A stretch of DNA of 21,915 bases, from assembly GCF_033971885.1 (NCBI RefSeq), contig NZ_JALBUS010000025.1:1-21915 (forward strand), written 5' to 3'. Positions 5,528 through 14,219 of the stretch are shown here, piece by piece; position 1 is the stretch's first letter, and every line of letters begins with the position of its first letter. Source of the stretch: Absicoccus intestinalis (GTDB lineage: Bacteria; Bacillota_I; Bacilli_A; Erysipelotrichales; Erysipelotrichaceae). The notes below the pieces were generated by a model that saw nothing but the letters and a program-made list of their open reading frames with translations, was not told the DNA's origin and ran no database searches. The translations under genes were made by a program, and so were the position numbers.

Positions 5528-6512
5528 AGAACAATTGAAAAAAAATCAACCCATTGTATATCGTACCTTATCCAATGCGTTACAAAAAAATCGTTTGGCT
5601 CATGCGTACTTATTTTCAGGGCCAAAAGGGTCTCCGAAAAAAGAAGTCGCTTTATTATTGGCACAAAGTATTGCTTGTACCCATCGGGATGCAGATGGAT
5701 TTGCCTGCCAAACTTGTGATTGTTGTCGACGCATTGCGAATGAAGAATCCATTGATTTTTTTTGGAAACACGGAATTGATCATAAAAAAGTAGTAAAGGA
5801 TCCGTTTTCAAAACAAGCCAAAACAATCATTTCCAGTCGTATCAAAAAAACCGATATTGTAGAACTCCAATCTTTTTTTGAAGCAACCAGTGCAGAAAAA
5901 GATAACAGTCGCGTTTATATATTAGAAGATTATGATCAAGCAACGCCAGAAGCTTCCAATAGTTTATTGAAGTTTCTAGAAGAACCCCAACCAGGAATTT
6001 ATGGTATTCTAGTAGCAGACGAGGTAAATAATGTTTTACCAACGATTCAATCTCGTTGTCAATCTATCGTGTTTCGTCCGCCATCGATCGATGATCTATA
6101 TGACGCATTAAAAGAGGAAATTGACGATGAAAAAGCGAATATGTTAGCGCATAGTGGCTATATGTATGAGCAAGCTATCGAAATCGCGAACGATTCACAA
6201 TTTGAAATCATCGAACAAGCCGCAAAGAATTATCGAGAACATTGGCAAAGTTGGCAAGCCATTGTGGATATGCAAACGCAAATTTTTGTTCCCAAAAGTC
6301 CATTGTGTGATAAGACCTGGATTCGCATTTGGATCCAATGGCTACTCTTTTTCATTAAGAAAGATAAGACACTTTCCTTAACTACTCGGGTGGACTTGGA
6401 ATTGATTCTTGTGGAAGCGATAGATACATTACGCATACCTGTTGATCTAGGTTTGTTTTTAGATCGCGTGTATGCGCAAATACGAAAGGTTGTGCAAAAT
6501 GAAAGAAGATAA
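5514..6512 (+). CDS. holB: DNA polymerase III, delta' subunit of the clamp loader
   Basis: A subunit of the clamp-loader complex, which opens the beta sliding clamp and places it on primed DNA. 332 residues. RLAHAYLFSGPKGSPKK is the degenerate P-loop region: the second Gly and the Thr/Ser of Walker A are missing, as expected for a non-ATPase delta'. A zinc module holds Cys residues around CQTCDCC. ILEDYDQATPEASNSLLKFLEEP is the sensor/DE-box region, followed by QSRCQ, the SRC motif. The start at 5514 (ATG) is chosen because AGAGG lies 6 bases before it. TTG 5508 and ATG 5520 are in-frame alternatives. It overlaps tmk by 14 bp. Confidence 0.93.
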   Translation: MPMNKEQLKKNQPIVYRTLSNALQKNRLAHAYLFSGPKGSPKKEVALLLAQSIACTHRDADGFACQTCDCCRRIANEESIDFFWKHGIDHKKVVKDPFSKQAKTIISSRIKKTDIVELQSFFEATSAEKDNSRVYILEDYDQATPEASNSLLKFLEEPQPGIYGILVADEVNNVLPTIQSRCQSIVFRPPSIDDLYDALKEEIDDEKANMLAHSGYMYEQAIEIANDSQFEIIEQAAKNYREHWQSWQAIVDMQTQIFVPKSPLCDKTWIRIWIQWLLFFIKKDKTLSLTTRVDLELILVEAIDTLRIPVDLGLFLDRVYAQIRKVVQNERR

Positions 6513-7344
6513 AGAAAGAAGGAGCAATCCTCGTTATAAATTTTTAATATATATTCAGTTTGATCATTCGGCCAAACAATACAGTTTTGGAGCTCGGACC
6601 GACTATCATAAAGGACAAAAAGTGGTTGTTGAAACTGTGCGGGGCAAAGAATTAGGAACCGTATGTGCACCAAGCGTGCCTTTTGATCCCCAAAAAACAA
6701 AGGGAGACATCAAGCCTGTCATTCGTTTGGCGACCAAATATGATGAGATCCAAAAAGTAGAAAATGAAGAAGCTGCTGAAAAAGCCATCAAAATTTGTCG
6801 GCAATGCATTGAAAACCTAGACTTAGACATGCATTTGATCAATGGTGAATATACATTGGATCGTGCCAAAGTCATTTTTACCTATGTCGCTGATCAACGT
6901 GTGGACTTTCGTCAATTATTAAAAGATTTAGCTAGTCAACTTCATTGTCGAATTGAATTGCGACAAGTAGGACCGCGAAATAAAGCAAAAATGATTGGTG
7001 GACTGGGAAATTGTGGAATGGAAACCTGTTGTTCTCGGTTCTTGAACGATTTTCAAACGGTATCGATCAATATGGCAAAAAACCAATTATTAGCGTTAAA
7101 TATTTCTAAATTAAGTGGCCAATGCGGCAAGTTAATGTGTTGTTTGCGTTATGAAAACGACGAATATACCAACATGCGTAAAGGTTTGCCAAAGATTAAT
7201 TCCAGGATCCAATTTGAAGGGAATACCTATAAGATTACGAGCATGAATGTGATTCAAAAAACCGCAAAATTAGAGAATCGGGAAGAAGTTCGTTTTGTGA
7301 CATTTAAAGAATTATGGCCAGACAAGGATTTTGATGATGATTAG
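6499..7344 (+). CDS. ricT: PSP1-domain protein RicT (YaaT)
   Basis: A cytosolic partner of RicA and RicF in the Y-complex, which in Bacillus binds Fe-S clusters and steers RNase Y in mRNA maturation, with effects on competence, sporulation and biofilm. 281 residues with the PSP1 C-terminal domain. Conserved signatures: GGLGNCGMETCCSRFL and SGQCGKLMCCLRYE, whose clustered Cys are the likely Fe-S ligands. The start at 6499 lies inside holB (14-bp overlap) and matches where homology begins. AAAGG is 9 bases upstream. The frame is open to 6472. It sits between holB and rsmI as in Bacillus, but yabA is missing from the cluster. Confidence 0.92.
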   Translation: MKEDKERRSNPRYKFLIYIQFDHSAKQYSFGARTDYHKGQKVVVETVRGKELGTVCAPSVPFDPQKTKGDIKPVIRLATKYDEIQKVENEEAAEKAIKICRQCIENLDLDMHLINGEYTLDRAKVIFTYVADQRVDFRQLLKDLASQLHCRIELRQVGPRNKAKMIGGLGNCGMETCCSRFLNDFQTVSINMAKNQLLALNISKLSGQCGKLMCCLRYENDEYTNMRKGLPKINSRIQFEGNTYKITSMNVIQKTAKLENREEVRFVTFKELWPDKDFDDD

Positions 7345-8179
7345 ACAAAAAAGCTTTGCCTTTCAAAGACCCACTGTATATTTGGTACCCACACCCATTG
7401 GAAATTTAACGGAAATGGCACCCCGCGCCTTGGATATCCTCAATCAAGTGGATGTCATAGCGGCAGAAGATACCCGAAATACTCGAAAATTGTTAATGCA
7501 CTATTCCATTCATAAACCGCTTTTTGCTTGTCATGAACACAATCAACAAGTTGCCATTCCTCAAGTACTAGATGCCATTGCATCCAATCAATCGGTTGCT
7601 CTTGTATCGGATGCAGGATATCCACTCTTATCCGATCCAGGACAACATTTGGTTGAAACTTTGATCCAAAAAGAAATCCCTGTGGTATCGATTTCAGGTC
7701 CCAATGCCGCCTTGGACGCCTTGGTTGCGAGTGGACTTCCCTGTTATCACTATATGTTTTATGGCTTTTTAGATAATAAACACAATAAACGCATCCAGGA
7801 ATTAGAAACCATAAAAACGTTTCCTTATACCATGCTTTTTTATGAAGCTCCACATCGGATCCAAGCAACATTGACCGATATGCTTGCAGTATTTGGGAAT
7901 CGTAAAATGGTCCTGGCTCGCGAATTGACCAAATTACATGAAGAATATCTACGAGGAACGATTTCGGAAATTCTTGAAGTATGTGAGGAACTAAAAGGCG
8001 AAATGGTCATTGTGATGGCTGGCAACCAAAAAGAAGAAAGTTTTGATCTTGATCAAGCTATCGAACGAGTGATCGAGTTATCGAAGACCCTGAAATTGAA
8101 AGAAGCCTGTAAAGAAGTCGCGAAAGAAACGGGCGCTTCAAAAAATCTTTTGTACCAAGAAGCTTTAAAGCGAAAATAA
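7337..8179 (+). CDS. rsmI: 16S rRNA (cytidine1402-2'-O)-methyltransferase
   Basis: Uses S-adenosylmethionine to methylate the ribose of C1402 in the 30S decoding centre, together with RsmH. A tetrapyrrole-methylase fold of 280 residues: LVPTPIGNLTEMAPRAL, AEDTRNTRKLL, HEHN, LVSDAGYPLLSDPG, ISGPNAALDALVASGLP, YEAPHRI and LARELTKLHEEYLRG are all canonical. Three stacked starts (TTG 7331, ATG 7334, ATG 7337) overlap the end of ricT. ATG 7337 has the best spacing (8 bases) to AAGGA at 7324-7328, and 7334 is nearly as good. It is the last gene of the tmk operon, followed two bases later by a strong terminator. Confidence 0.95.
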   Translation: MIRQKSFAFQRPTVYLVPTPIGNLTEMAPRALDILNQVDVIAAEDTRNTRKLLMHYSIHKPLFACHEHNQQVAIPQVLDAIASNQSVALVSDAGYPLLSDPGQHLVETLIQKEIPVVSISGPNAALDALVASGLPCYHYMFYGFLDNKHNKRIQELETIKTFPYTMLFYEAPHRIQATLTDMLAVFGNRKMVLARELTKLHEEYLRGTISEILEVCEELKGEMVIVMAGNQKEESFDLDQAIERVIELSKTLKLKEACKEVAKETGASKNLLYQEALKRK

Positions 8180-8180
8180 G

Positions 8181-8211
8181 AGTAGAAATTGACCCAATTT
8201 CTACTTTTTTT
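8181..8211 (+). terminator. Intrinsic terminator after rsmI
   Basis: AGTAGAAATTG (8181-8191) and CAATTTCTACT (8195-8205) form a perfect 11-bp stem with an ACC loop, followed by a T run to 8211. It ends the tmk operon and separates it from the purine operon. Confidence 0.9.
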
Positions 8212-8266
8212 ATGAGGAAGGAATACGAATAATGGCATTGGTAAAAAGAAGTCATAGACGTTGGTG

Positions 8267-8382
8267 CCAATTTCATGTAAAATAATGGTGCATAGAAGTT
8301 TTGGAGGTCTAACTTATGGTCTTAAGTAGATTCACAAAAATGTATGATAAAGCTGTCATAGTGCGCCATTTTTAGGTGCGCT
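8267..8382 (+). promoter_or_regulatory. Attenuator-like leader of the purine operon
   Basis: Competing pairings are visible. 8284-8293 (AATGGTGCAT) can pair over 10 bp with 8361-8370, which would block the terminator at 8360-8382. A segment near 8265-8274 (GTGCCAATTT) can in turn pair with 8279-8291, freeing the terminator arm. A short ORF with a ribosome-binding site lies between (8316-8375). No purine, PRPP, THF or preQ1 aptamer was recognised. The transcription start is not clear. If the -10 is TAAAAT at 8278-8283, +1 is near 8290 and the 5' antiterminator strand would be mostly missing. Control would then rest on translation of the leader ORF. Confidence 0.5.
8316..8375 (+). CDS. Putative 19-residue leader peptide upstream of purE
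   Basis: ATG 8316 follows GGAGG (8303-8307) with 8-base spacing, as good a ribosome-binding site as any in the window. The ORF encodes MVLSRFTKMYDKAVIVRHF and stops at TAG 8373-8375, exactly at the loop/3' arm junction of the intrinsic terminator at 8360-8389. A ribosome reaching the stop would cover the 5' arm and prevent terminator folding, a geometry like that of the pyrBI leader in enteric bacteria. No run of a regulatory amino-acid codon is obvious. It may instead be chance, but the ribosome-binding site and the position of the stop argue for function. Confidence 0.5.
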   Translation: MVLSRFTKMYDKAVIVRHF

Positions 8383-8389
8383 TTTTTTT
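8360..8389 (+). terminator. Leader terminator (attenuator) before purE
   Basis: AGTGCGCC (8360-8367) pairs with GGTGCGCT (8375-8382), with two G-T pairs and a seven-base loop, and runs into eight T (8382-8389). It lies upstream of purE and downstream of any possible promoter, so it can only act by stopping transcription in the leader. Confidence 0.8.
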
Positions 8390-8411
8390 GTATGAAAAAG
8401 GAGGAAAAACG

Positions 8412-8897
8412 ATGTCAAAGAAAGTTTTAATTGTGATGGGATCCCGTTCGGATCTACCAGCTATGGAAGGATGTATGAAACAATTGGATGAATTTGGGAT
8501 GGAATATCAAGTTCGTGTATTGAGTGCACATCGTACACCAGAAGCGGTATTAAAAGTGTCTAGTGAAGCCAAAGAAAAAGGTTTTGGTGTGATTATTGCA
8601 GCTGCCGGTGGAGCCGCTCATCTAGCCGGTGTGATTGCGAGCTCAACACCATTGCCGGTCATTGGTATTCCAATCCAGACATCGGCTTTAGGCGGTATGG
8701 ACTCTTTATTATCCACCGTACAAATGCCAAGTGGCGTACCTGTTGCGACCGTTGCGATTGGTAAAGCAGGACCCAAAAATGCAGCTATCTTAGCTTGCCA
8801 AATGATTGGGATTGGTGATGAACAAGTCCAACAAAAAATCATTGATTTTAAAAAAGCCCAAGCCGATAAAGTTTTGGCCGATTCAGTCGTAGAATAG
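8412..8897 (+). CDS. purE: N5-carboxyaminoimidazole ribonucleotide mutase, class I PurE
   Basis: Converts N5-CAIR to CAIR in de novo purine synthesis. 161 residues with MGSRSDLPAM, SAHRTPEAV (active-site His; class I form), AAAGGAAHLAGVIAS and the conserved IPIQTSALGGMDSLLSTVQMP. Class I enzymes normally act after PurK, which is not in this window. ATG 8412 is preceded by AAGGAGG with a short spacer. An open frame reaches 8376 but begins at the leader terminator. It is the first gene of purE-purL-purM-purN-purH, and 8 bases separate it from purL. Confidence 0.96.
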   Translation: MSKKVLIVMGSRSDLPAMEGCMKQLDEFGMEYQVRVLSAHRTPEAVLKVSSEAKEKGFGVIIAAAGGAAHLAGVIASSTPLPVIGIPIQTSALGGMDSLLSTVQMPSGVPVATVAIGKAGPKNAAILACQMIGIGDEQVQQKIIDFKKAQADKVLADSVVE

Positions 8898-8905
8898 GAG
8901 ACTAT

Positions 8906-11900
8906 ATGGATACAAGATTCTTTGTTCAAAAGAAAGAACAATTTCGCACCGAAGGAAGATCATTGACCAATGAATTAAGAGATTCATTGGGATTATCAGA
9001 TGATTTTTCTTTATCTCGCTACAATATCTATGATGTATTTAATGCCGACCATCAAGATATTGAATTGTTGAAAAAAGAGGTATGTAGTGAAGTGGTCACC
9101 GATTCTGTGTATGATCACGTGGATCTAGAAGGCAAGATCTATTTGGCCTATGAATATTTACCTGGACAATATGATCAACGTGCCGATAGCGCGATGCAAT
9201 GTTTGATGCTTTTAAACAATAAACAAACTGTTCGGATCCATTCTGGAACTTTGTTGGTTTTTGAAAATGTCAAAGCCGATCAATTAGCTGCCATTGAACA
9301 CTATTTGATCAACCCTGTTGAAGCACGAAAAAAAGATCTAGCCATATTGGAAGATGATCTAGACATTACCGTCAAAGACGTTCCCGTATTGACCGGGTTC
9401 AATACGATGGATCCAAAAGCATTGTCCGATTATCGTGAAGAATTGGGTTTAGCCATGTCCCAAGAAGATATCGAATTTGTACAAAATTATTTTAAAGATA
9501 CGGAACAACGAGAACCAACCATGACTGAAATCCGCGTTTTAGATACCTATTGGTCCGATCATTGTCGACACACGACATTTGAAACCGTATTAGAAAAAGT
9601 CGATTTTCAATTGGATACATTTGCCGAGCAACTCCAAGCAAGTTATGAACGATATTTAAAACTGAGAGAAGACCTAAACCGTACACATAAAGAACAAACC
9701 CTTATGGATATGGCCACCATTGGCGGTAAATATTTGCGGAAACAAGGCAAATTGGAAAATCTAGAAGTGAGTGATGAAATCAATGCTTGTTCCATTGAGA
9801 TCAAAGTCGATGTGGATGGCAAAGATGAAGATTGGTTATTGATGTTTAAAAATGAAACCCATAACCATCCAACAGAAATTGAGCCATTTGGTGGTGCAGC
9901 CACCTGTATTGGTGGTGCCATTCGTGATCCATTGAGTGGACGTAGCTATATTTATCAAGCCATGCGTATTACAGGTGCAGGAGACATCACCAAACCCATC
10001 AGTGAAACGATGGAACATAAATTACCACAATCGAAGATTTCTACCGAAGCTGCACATGGTTATTCCAGCTATGGCAACCAGATTGGTTTGGCAACCACCT
10101 ATGTAGAAGAAATCTATGATGAAGGTTATGTAGCCAAACGTATGGAAGTCGGTGCCGTGGTCGGAGCGGCTCCCAAAGATCATGTCATTCGTGAACATGC
10201 CGAACCTGGTGATATCATCGTTTTATTAGGTGGAGCAACTGGTCGAGATGGAATTGGTGGTGCCACCGGTTCAAGTAAAGAACACAATGATACGTCCTTA
10301 GATAAATGTGCCAGTGAAGTACAAAAAGGAAATGCTTTGATTGAACGAAAGTTACAACGTTTATTCCGTAATCCGGAATGCACTCGATTGATCAAGATTT
10401 GTAACGATTTCGGCGCAGGTGGAGTATCCGTTGCGGTTGGTGAATTGGCTGATGGCCTCGACATCAACTTAGATGCTGTACCCGTAAAATATTTAGGCTT
10501 GGATGGTACCGAACTTGCCATTTCGGAATCTCAAGAACGAATGGCTGTTTGTATTGAAGCCAAAGACTTTGATCATTTTGTACAATTGGCCCATGAGGAA
10601 AACTTGGGTGCTGTCAAAGTCGCTGATGTAACGGATAAGAATCGTCTGGTCATGCGTTGGCGAGATCAAGTCATCGTCGATATGTCACGTGACTTCCTAA
10701 ATACCAATGGTGTTCGTCAACATCAAAATGTAGAAGTCGTAAATAGTGAATACAATGTGGATCCGTTTGCCCCTTCCAATACAACTTTAACCGATGTGCT
10801 CCAAAGTCCAAATGTAGCTTCTCAAATCGGTTTGAGTGAAATGTTTGATGCATCCATCGGAAAAAGTACCGTGTTGATGCCTTGGGGCGGAAAATATCAA
10901 TTGACCCAAGAAGAAGGTTCTGTACAAAAATTACCAGTACATGGTTTTACCAATACTTGTTCATTGATGACCTATGGATACGATCCAGATCTAAGCAAGT
11001 ATTCACCGTATTTAGGTGCTCAATATAGTGTAGTGGAAGCCTTAGCACGATTGACTGCATTAGGCGCCGATTACTCGACCGCTCGTTTAAGCAACCAAGA
11101 ATATTTTGAACATCTAAGTAAAGATAATCAGAAATGGGGCAATCCATTCCAAGCGTTATTGGGATTGATCGATGCCCAATTGGCCTTTGAAACACCTGCC
11201 ATCGGTGGTAAAGATTCCATGTCAGGAACGTATAATGATATTCATGTACCACCAACCGTCATTACGTTTGCGGTTACCACAGCCAAGACCGATGACATTG
11301 TCAGTGCAGCTTTCAAGAAGGCAAGCAACTATGTCTATTTGATCAAACATCATCCAAGTACGAACAATGTACCAAATTATGAAGAATTAAAAGATAATTT
11401 CAATACGATCCATAAATACATGCATAATGGCAAGATCGTAAGTGCAGCTACCGTCAAATTCGGTGGCCTAGGAGCTACGCTTGCACGGATGAGTTTTGGT
11501 AATAAGATTGGGGTAGCCATTCAAACCAATGAAGATCTTTATGGATTTAATATTGGTTCGATCGTGGTGGAAACGACCGAAACCATTCAAGATCCACATT
11601 TCACTTTATTAGGAATGACAAAGGCAGAACCAGAAATCATCTTAAATGAAGAAAAGACAAAAATTAGTGATGCGATCGCAACATGGCAAAAACGCTACGA
11701 TAAGATTTATCCAGCAACCACCGATCGTAAGGGAAAAGCGCTACAAACGCCATTGACCAATGTCGAATTATCACTATCTAAGAAAATTGTGGAAACACCA
11801 AAAGTTGTGATTCCGATTTTCCCAGGTCAGAACTGTGAATATGATACGACCCAACAATTTGAACGTGCTGGAGCAACGGTAACCCAAGTCGTCTTCAATA

Positions 11901-12595
11901 ATATGAGTGTCGAGGACATTCAAGCAAGCATTGATAAATTGGCTAAAGAAATTGAAACTGCACAAATCTTAATGTTGGTAGGTGGTTTCTCAAGTGGTGA
12001 TGAACCCGATGGATCGGGTAAATTCATCGCAACGGTATTAAAGAATCCAAAGATCAATGCAGCCGTGGAAAAGATGCGTGCAAACGAAGGATTGATCCTT
12101 GGTATTTGTAACGGATTCCAAGCTTTAATCAAATCGGGTCTATTACCATATGGTGATGTGAAGAAATTGGATGCACAAAATCCGACATTGTTCCGCAACA
12201 ACATCAACCGCCATGTGAGTCATATTGCTCGTACGCGTGTAACCTCCAATAAATCGCCTTGGTTACAAGGATGTACACCAGGAAGCATGTATTCGATTGC
12301 GATGAGTCATGGTGAAGGAAAATTTGTAGCCAGTGAAAAAGTCATTGAAAAATTATTGGCAAATGGGCAAGTTGCTACGCAATATGTCAATGAATTTGGA
12401 CATCCAACCATGAATGGAGTGGACAATATCAATGGTTCCACATTAGCTATTGAAGGAATCGTATCCGAAGATGGTCATATTTTTGGAAAGATGGGTCATA
12501 GTGAACGGTATGAACCAGGATTATTCCAAAATATTGACGGCAATAAAGTACAGAACATCTTTGCGAATGGTGTGCGATTCTTTACACATAAATAA
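8906..12595 (+). CDS. purL: Phosphoribosylformylglycinamidine synthase, single-chain form
   Basis: Converts FGAR, ATP and glutamine to FGAM. At 1229 residues it is the large one-chain type, not the PurL/PurQ/PurS trio of Bacillus. Order: an N-terminal PurS-like region (about 1-150), a linker, two AIRS-like ATPase halves (with KNETHNHPTEIEPFGGAATC and later ETPAIGGKDSMSG), then a glutaminase domain from about residue 1000. The glutaminase triad is visible: C1068 in GICNGFQ, H1135 and E1137 in MSHGEGKF, matching the H-x-E pattern of the Salmonella enzyme. AGGAG lies upstream of ATG 8906. No purC or purF lies between purE and purL, unlike in many clostridial operons. Confidence 0.96.
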   Translation: MDTRFFVQKKEQFRTEGRSLTNELRDSLGLSDDFSLSRYNIYDVFNADHQDIELLKKEVCSEVVTDSVYDHVDLEGKIYLAYEYLPGQYDQRADSAMQCLMLLNNKQTVRIHSGTLLVFENVKADQLAAIEHYLINPVEARKKDLAILEDDLDITVKDVPVLTGFNTMDPKALSDYREELGLAMSQEDIEFVQNYFKDTEQREPTMTEIRVLDTYWSDHCRHTTFETVLEKVDFQLDTFAEQLQASYERYLKLREDLNRTHKEQTLMDMATIGGKYLRKQGKLENLEVSDEINACSIEIKVDVDGKDEDWLLMFKNETHNHPTEIEPFGGAATCIGGAIRDPLSGRSYIYQAMRITGAGDITKPISETMEHKLPQSKISTEAAHGYSSYGNQIGLATTYVEEIYDEGYVAKRMEVGAVVGAAPKDHVIREHAEPGDIIVLLGGATGRDGIGGATGSSKEHNDTSLDKCASEVQKGNALIERKLQRLFRNPECTRLIKICNDFGAGGVSVAVGELADGLDINLDAVPVKYLGLDGTELAISESQERMAVCIEAKDFDHFVQLAHEENLGAVKVADVTDKNRLVMRWRDQVIVDMSRDFLNTNGVRQHQNVEVVNSEYNVDPFAPSNTTLTDVLQSPNVASQIGLSEMFDASIGKSTVLMPWGGKYQLTQEEGSVQKLPVHGFTNTCSLMTYGYDPDLSKYSPYLGAQYSVVEALARLTALGADYSTARLSNQEYFEHLSKDNQKWGNPFQALLGLIDAQLAFETPAIGGKDSMSGTYNDIHVPPTVITFAVTTAKTDDIVSAAFKKASNYVYLIKHHPSTNNVPNYEELKDNFNTIHKYMHNGKIVSAATVKFGGLGATLARMSFGNKIGVAIQTNEDLYGFNIGSIVVETTETIQDPHFTLLGMTKAEPEIILNEEKTKISDAIATWQKRYDKIYPATTDRKGKALQTPLTNVELSLSKKIVETPKVVIPIFPGQNCEYDTTQQFERAGATVTQVVFNNMSVEDIQASIDKLAKEIETAQILMLVGGFSSGDEPDGSGKFIATVLKNPKINAAVEKMRANEGLILGICNGFQALIKSGLLPYGDVKKLDAQNPTLFRNNINRHVSHIARTRVTSNKSPWLQGCTPGSMYSIAMSHGEGKFVASEKVIEKLLANGQVATQYVNEFGHPTMNGVDNINGSTLAIEGIVSEDGHIFGKMGHSERYEPGLFQNIDGNKVQNIFANGVRFFTHK

Positions 12596-12606
12596 GGAGA
12601 AGGAAA

Positions 12607-13635
12607 ATGGCAGAAAAATATAAAGAGGCAGGCGTCAATCTAGAAGCGGGATACGAATCGGTACGTCGTATCCAATCGCATGTAGCTCGTACAAAAGTAA
12701 AAGGGGCCATGGATTCGATTGGTGCGTTTGGTGGTATGTTTGATTTGAGTGCTTACAATATCAAAGAACCTGTATTGGTTTCGGGTACGGATGGTGTCGG
12801 TACCAAATTGATGTTGGCCTTTGAAATGGATAAACACGATACCATTGGTATCGATGCTGTCGCAATGTGCGTTAATGATGTATTGGTACAAGGTGCACAA
12901 CCTATTTATTTCTTAGATTATATTGCGGTTGGACAAAATAAACCGGCAGTGATCGAACAAATTGTCAAGGGTGTTGCGGATGGTTGCGTCCAATCCAATG
13001 CCGCATTGATTGGTGGTGAAACCGCAGAAATGCCGGATATGTATGACAAAGACCATTATGATCTGGCTGGATTCTGTGTTGGTGTTGTGGATAAATCCAA
13101 ATTGAAAGATTCAAGAAATCTAAAAGTTGGGGATACCTTAATTGGTTTGCCTTCTACGGGTGTTCATTCCAATGGCTTTAGTTTGGTTCGTAAAGTATTA
13201 TTCAAAGATGCACATTTAGATCCACATGCTACGTATGATGAATTGGATGGACAAGTTTTGGGTGATGTTCTTTTGACCCCAACAAAGATCTATGTCAAAG
13301 CAATCACTTCTTTGTTTGATGTGGTTGATATTCATGCGATGAGTCACATTACGGGTGGTGGTTTCTTTGAGAATATTCCACGCATGCTAAAAGATGGAAT
13401 GGGTGTAGAAATCGATACAACATCATTCCCTCGCCCAAAGATTTTTGATTTCATTCAAAAAACAGGCAATATTGAGACCCAAGAAATGTACAATGTCTTT
13501 AATATGGGAATTGGCTTTATGATGGCAGTAGATCCAAGTGATGTCGATACTGTACAAGCCAAACTACAAGAAATGGGCGAACCATCCTATGTTGTGGGAA
13601 GCGTGACCGATTCAGGAAAGGTTGTCTTGAAATGA
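12607..13635 (+). CDS. purM: Phosphoribosylformylglycinamidine cyclo-ligase (AIR synthase)
   Basis: Closes the imidazole ring: FGAM plus ATP to AIR. 342 residues, usual length. Signatures: YKEAGVNLEAG at the N-terminus, SGTDGVGTKL (ATP/substrate loop), DAVAMCVNDVLVQGAQP, AALIGGETAEMPDMY, LPSTGVHSNGFSLVRKV, HITGGGFFENIPRML and NMGIGFMMAV. AAGGAG lies just upstream of the ATG, 11 bases after purL. Its stop overlaps the purN start (ATGA), which indicates coupled translation. Confidence 0.97.
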   Translation: MAEKYKEAGVNLEAGYESVRRIQSHVARTKVKGAMDSIGAFGGMFDLSAYNIKEPVLVSGTDGVGTKLMLAFEMDKHDTIGIDAVAMCVNDVLVQGAQPIYFLDYIAVGQNKPAVIEQIVKGVADGCVQSNAALIGGETAEMPDMYDKDHYDLAGFCVGVVDKSKLKDSRNLKVGDTLIGLPSTGVHSNGFSLVRKVLFKDAHLDPHATYDELDGQVLGDVLLTPTKIYVKAITSLFDVVDIHAMSHITGGGFFENIPRMLKDGMGVEIDTTSFPRPKIFDFIQKTGNIETQEMYNVFNMGIGFMMAVDPSDVDTVQAKLQEMGEPSYVVGSVTDSGKVVLK

Positions 13636-14219
13636 TCAATATTGCCATCTTTGCTTCTGGATCCGGTACAAATTTTGAAGCAATCATGAAACACATTCAA
13701 GATGGTTCTTTGCCTGTTTCATGTCAATGCTTGATCGTTGATAAAAGTGATGCCTATTGTATTCAACGAGCTGAAAAATATAATGTGCAATCCTTTTTTG
13801 TGAATCCCAAACGATATGCTAATAAAGAGGAATATGAAACGATGATCTTGCATATTCTTCAAGATAAGAAAGTGGATCTGATCGTCTTAAGTGGATATAT
13901 GCGATATATTGGAAAAGTTTTATTGGAAGCCTATCCAAACCGTATCATCAATATTCATCCTGCGTATTTACCGGAATTTCCAGGGGCTCATGCGATATTG
14001 GATGCTTTTGAAGCCCATGCGAAACAAACCGGTGTGACGGTTCATTATGTGGATGAAGGTGTCGATACAGGACCGATCATTCAACAACGTCGCTTAGATA
14101 TTGATCCAAATTGGGATCTAGCCACGTTGGAAACGCATGTTCATGCGATTGAATATGATTTATTTTGGCGTGTGATCAAAGAAGTAGCAGAAAAAATAGA
14201 ACAGGAGAAAAACGAATGA
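13632..14219 (+). CDS. purN: Phosphoribosylglycinamide formyltransferase
   Basis: Transfers formyl from 10-formyl-THF to GAR. 195 residues. FASGSGTNFEAIM is the ribonucleotide-binding start. The catalytic trio is N107 and H109 (INIHPAYLP) and D145 (VDEGVDTGPI), spaced as in E. coli PurN. The start overlaps the purM stop by four bases (ATGA), and the stop overlaps the purH start in the same way, so purM-purN-purH are translationally linked. Confidence 0.96.
   Translation: MINIAIFASGSGTNFEAIMKHIQDGSLPVSCQCLIVDKSDAYCIQRAEKYNVQSFFVNPKRYANKEEYETMILHILQDKKVDLIVLSGYMRYIGKVLLEAYPNRIINIHPAYLPEFPGAHAILDAFEAHAKQTGVTVHYVDEGVDTGPIIQQRRLDIDPNWDLATLETHVHAIEYDLFWRVIKEVAEKIEQEKNE

Noticed and set aside
8221..8233. 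PurR box (GAATACGAATAAT)
   Set aside because: It fits the Bacillus half-site at 11 of 13 positions, but it is a single arm with the key C changed to T, and no inverted partner lies at the usual distance.
8212..8359. Purine (guanine) riboswitch upstream of purE
   Set aside because: The conserved loop and junction elements (ATATGG, CCTACC-like and GTCTAC-like) are not present in the needed order, and no closing P1 stem was found.
9643..12207. Antisense open frames inside purL (for example 9643-9921, 10180-10521, 11920-12207)
   Set aside because: They are shadows of a strongly conserved gene, with no ribosome-binding site, no homology and low-complexity Ser/Pro-rich translations.
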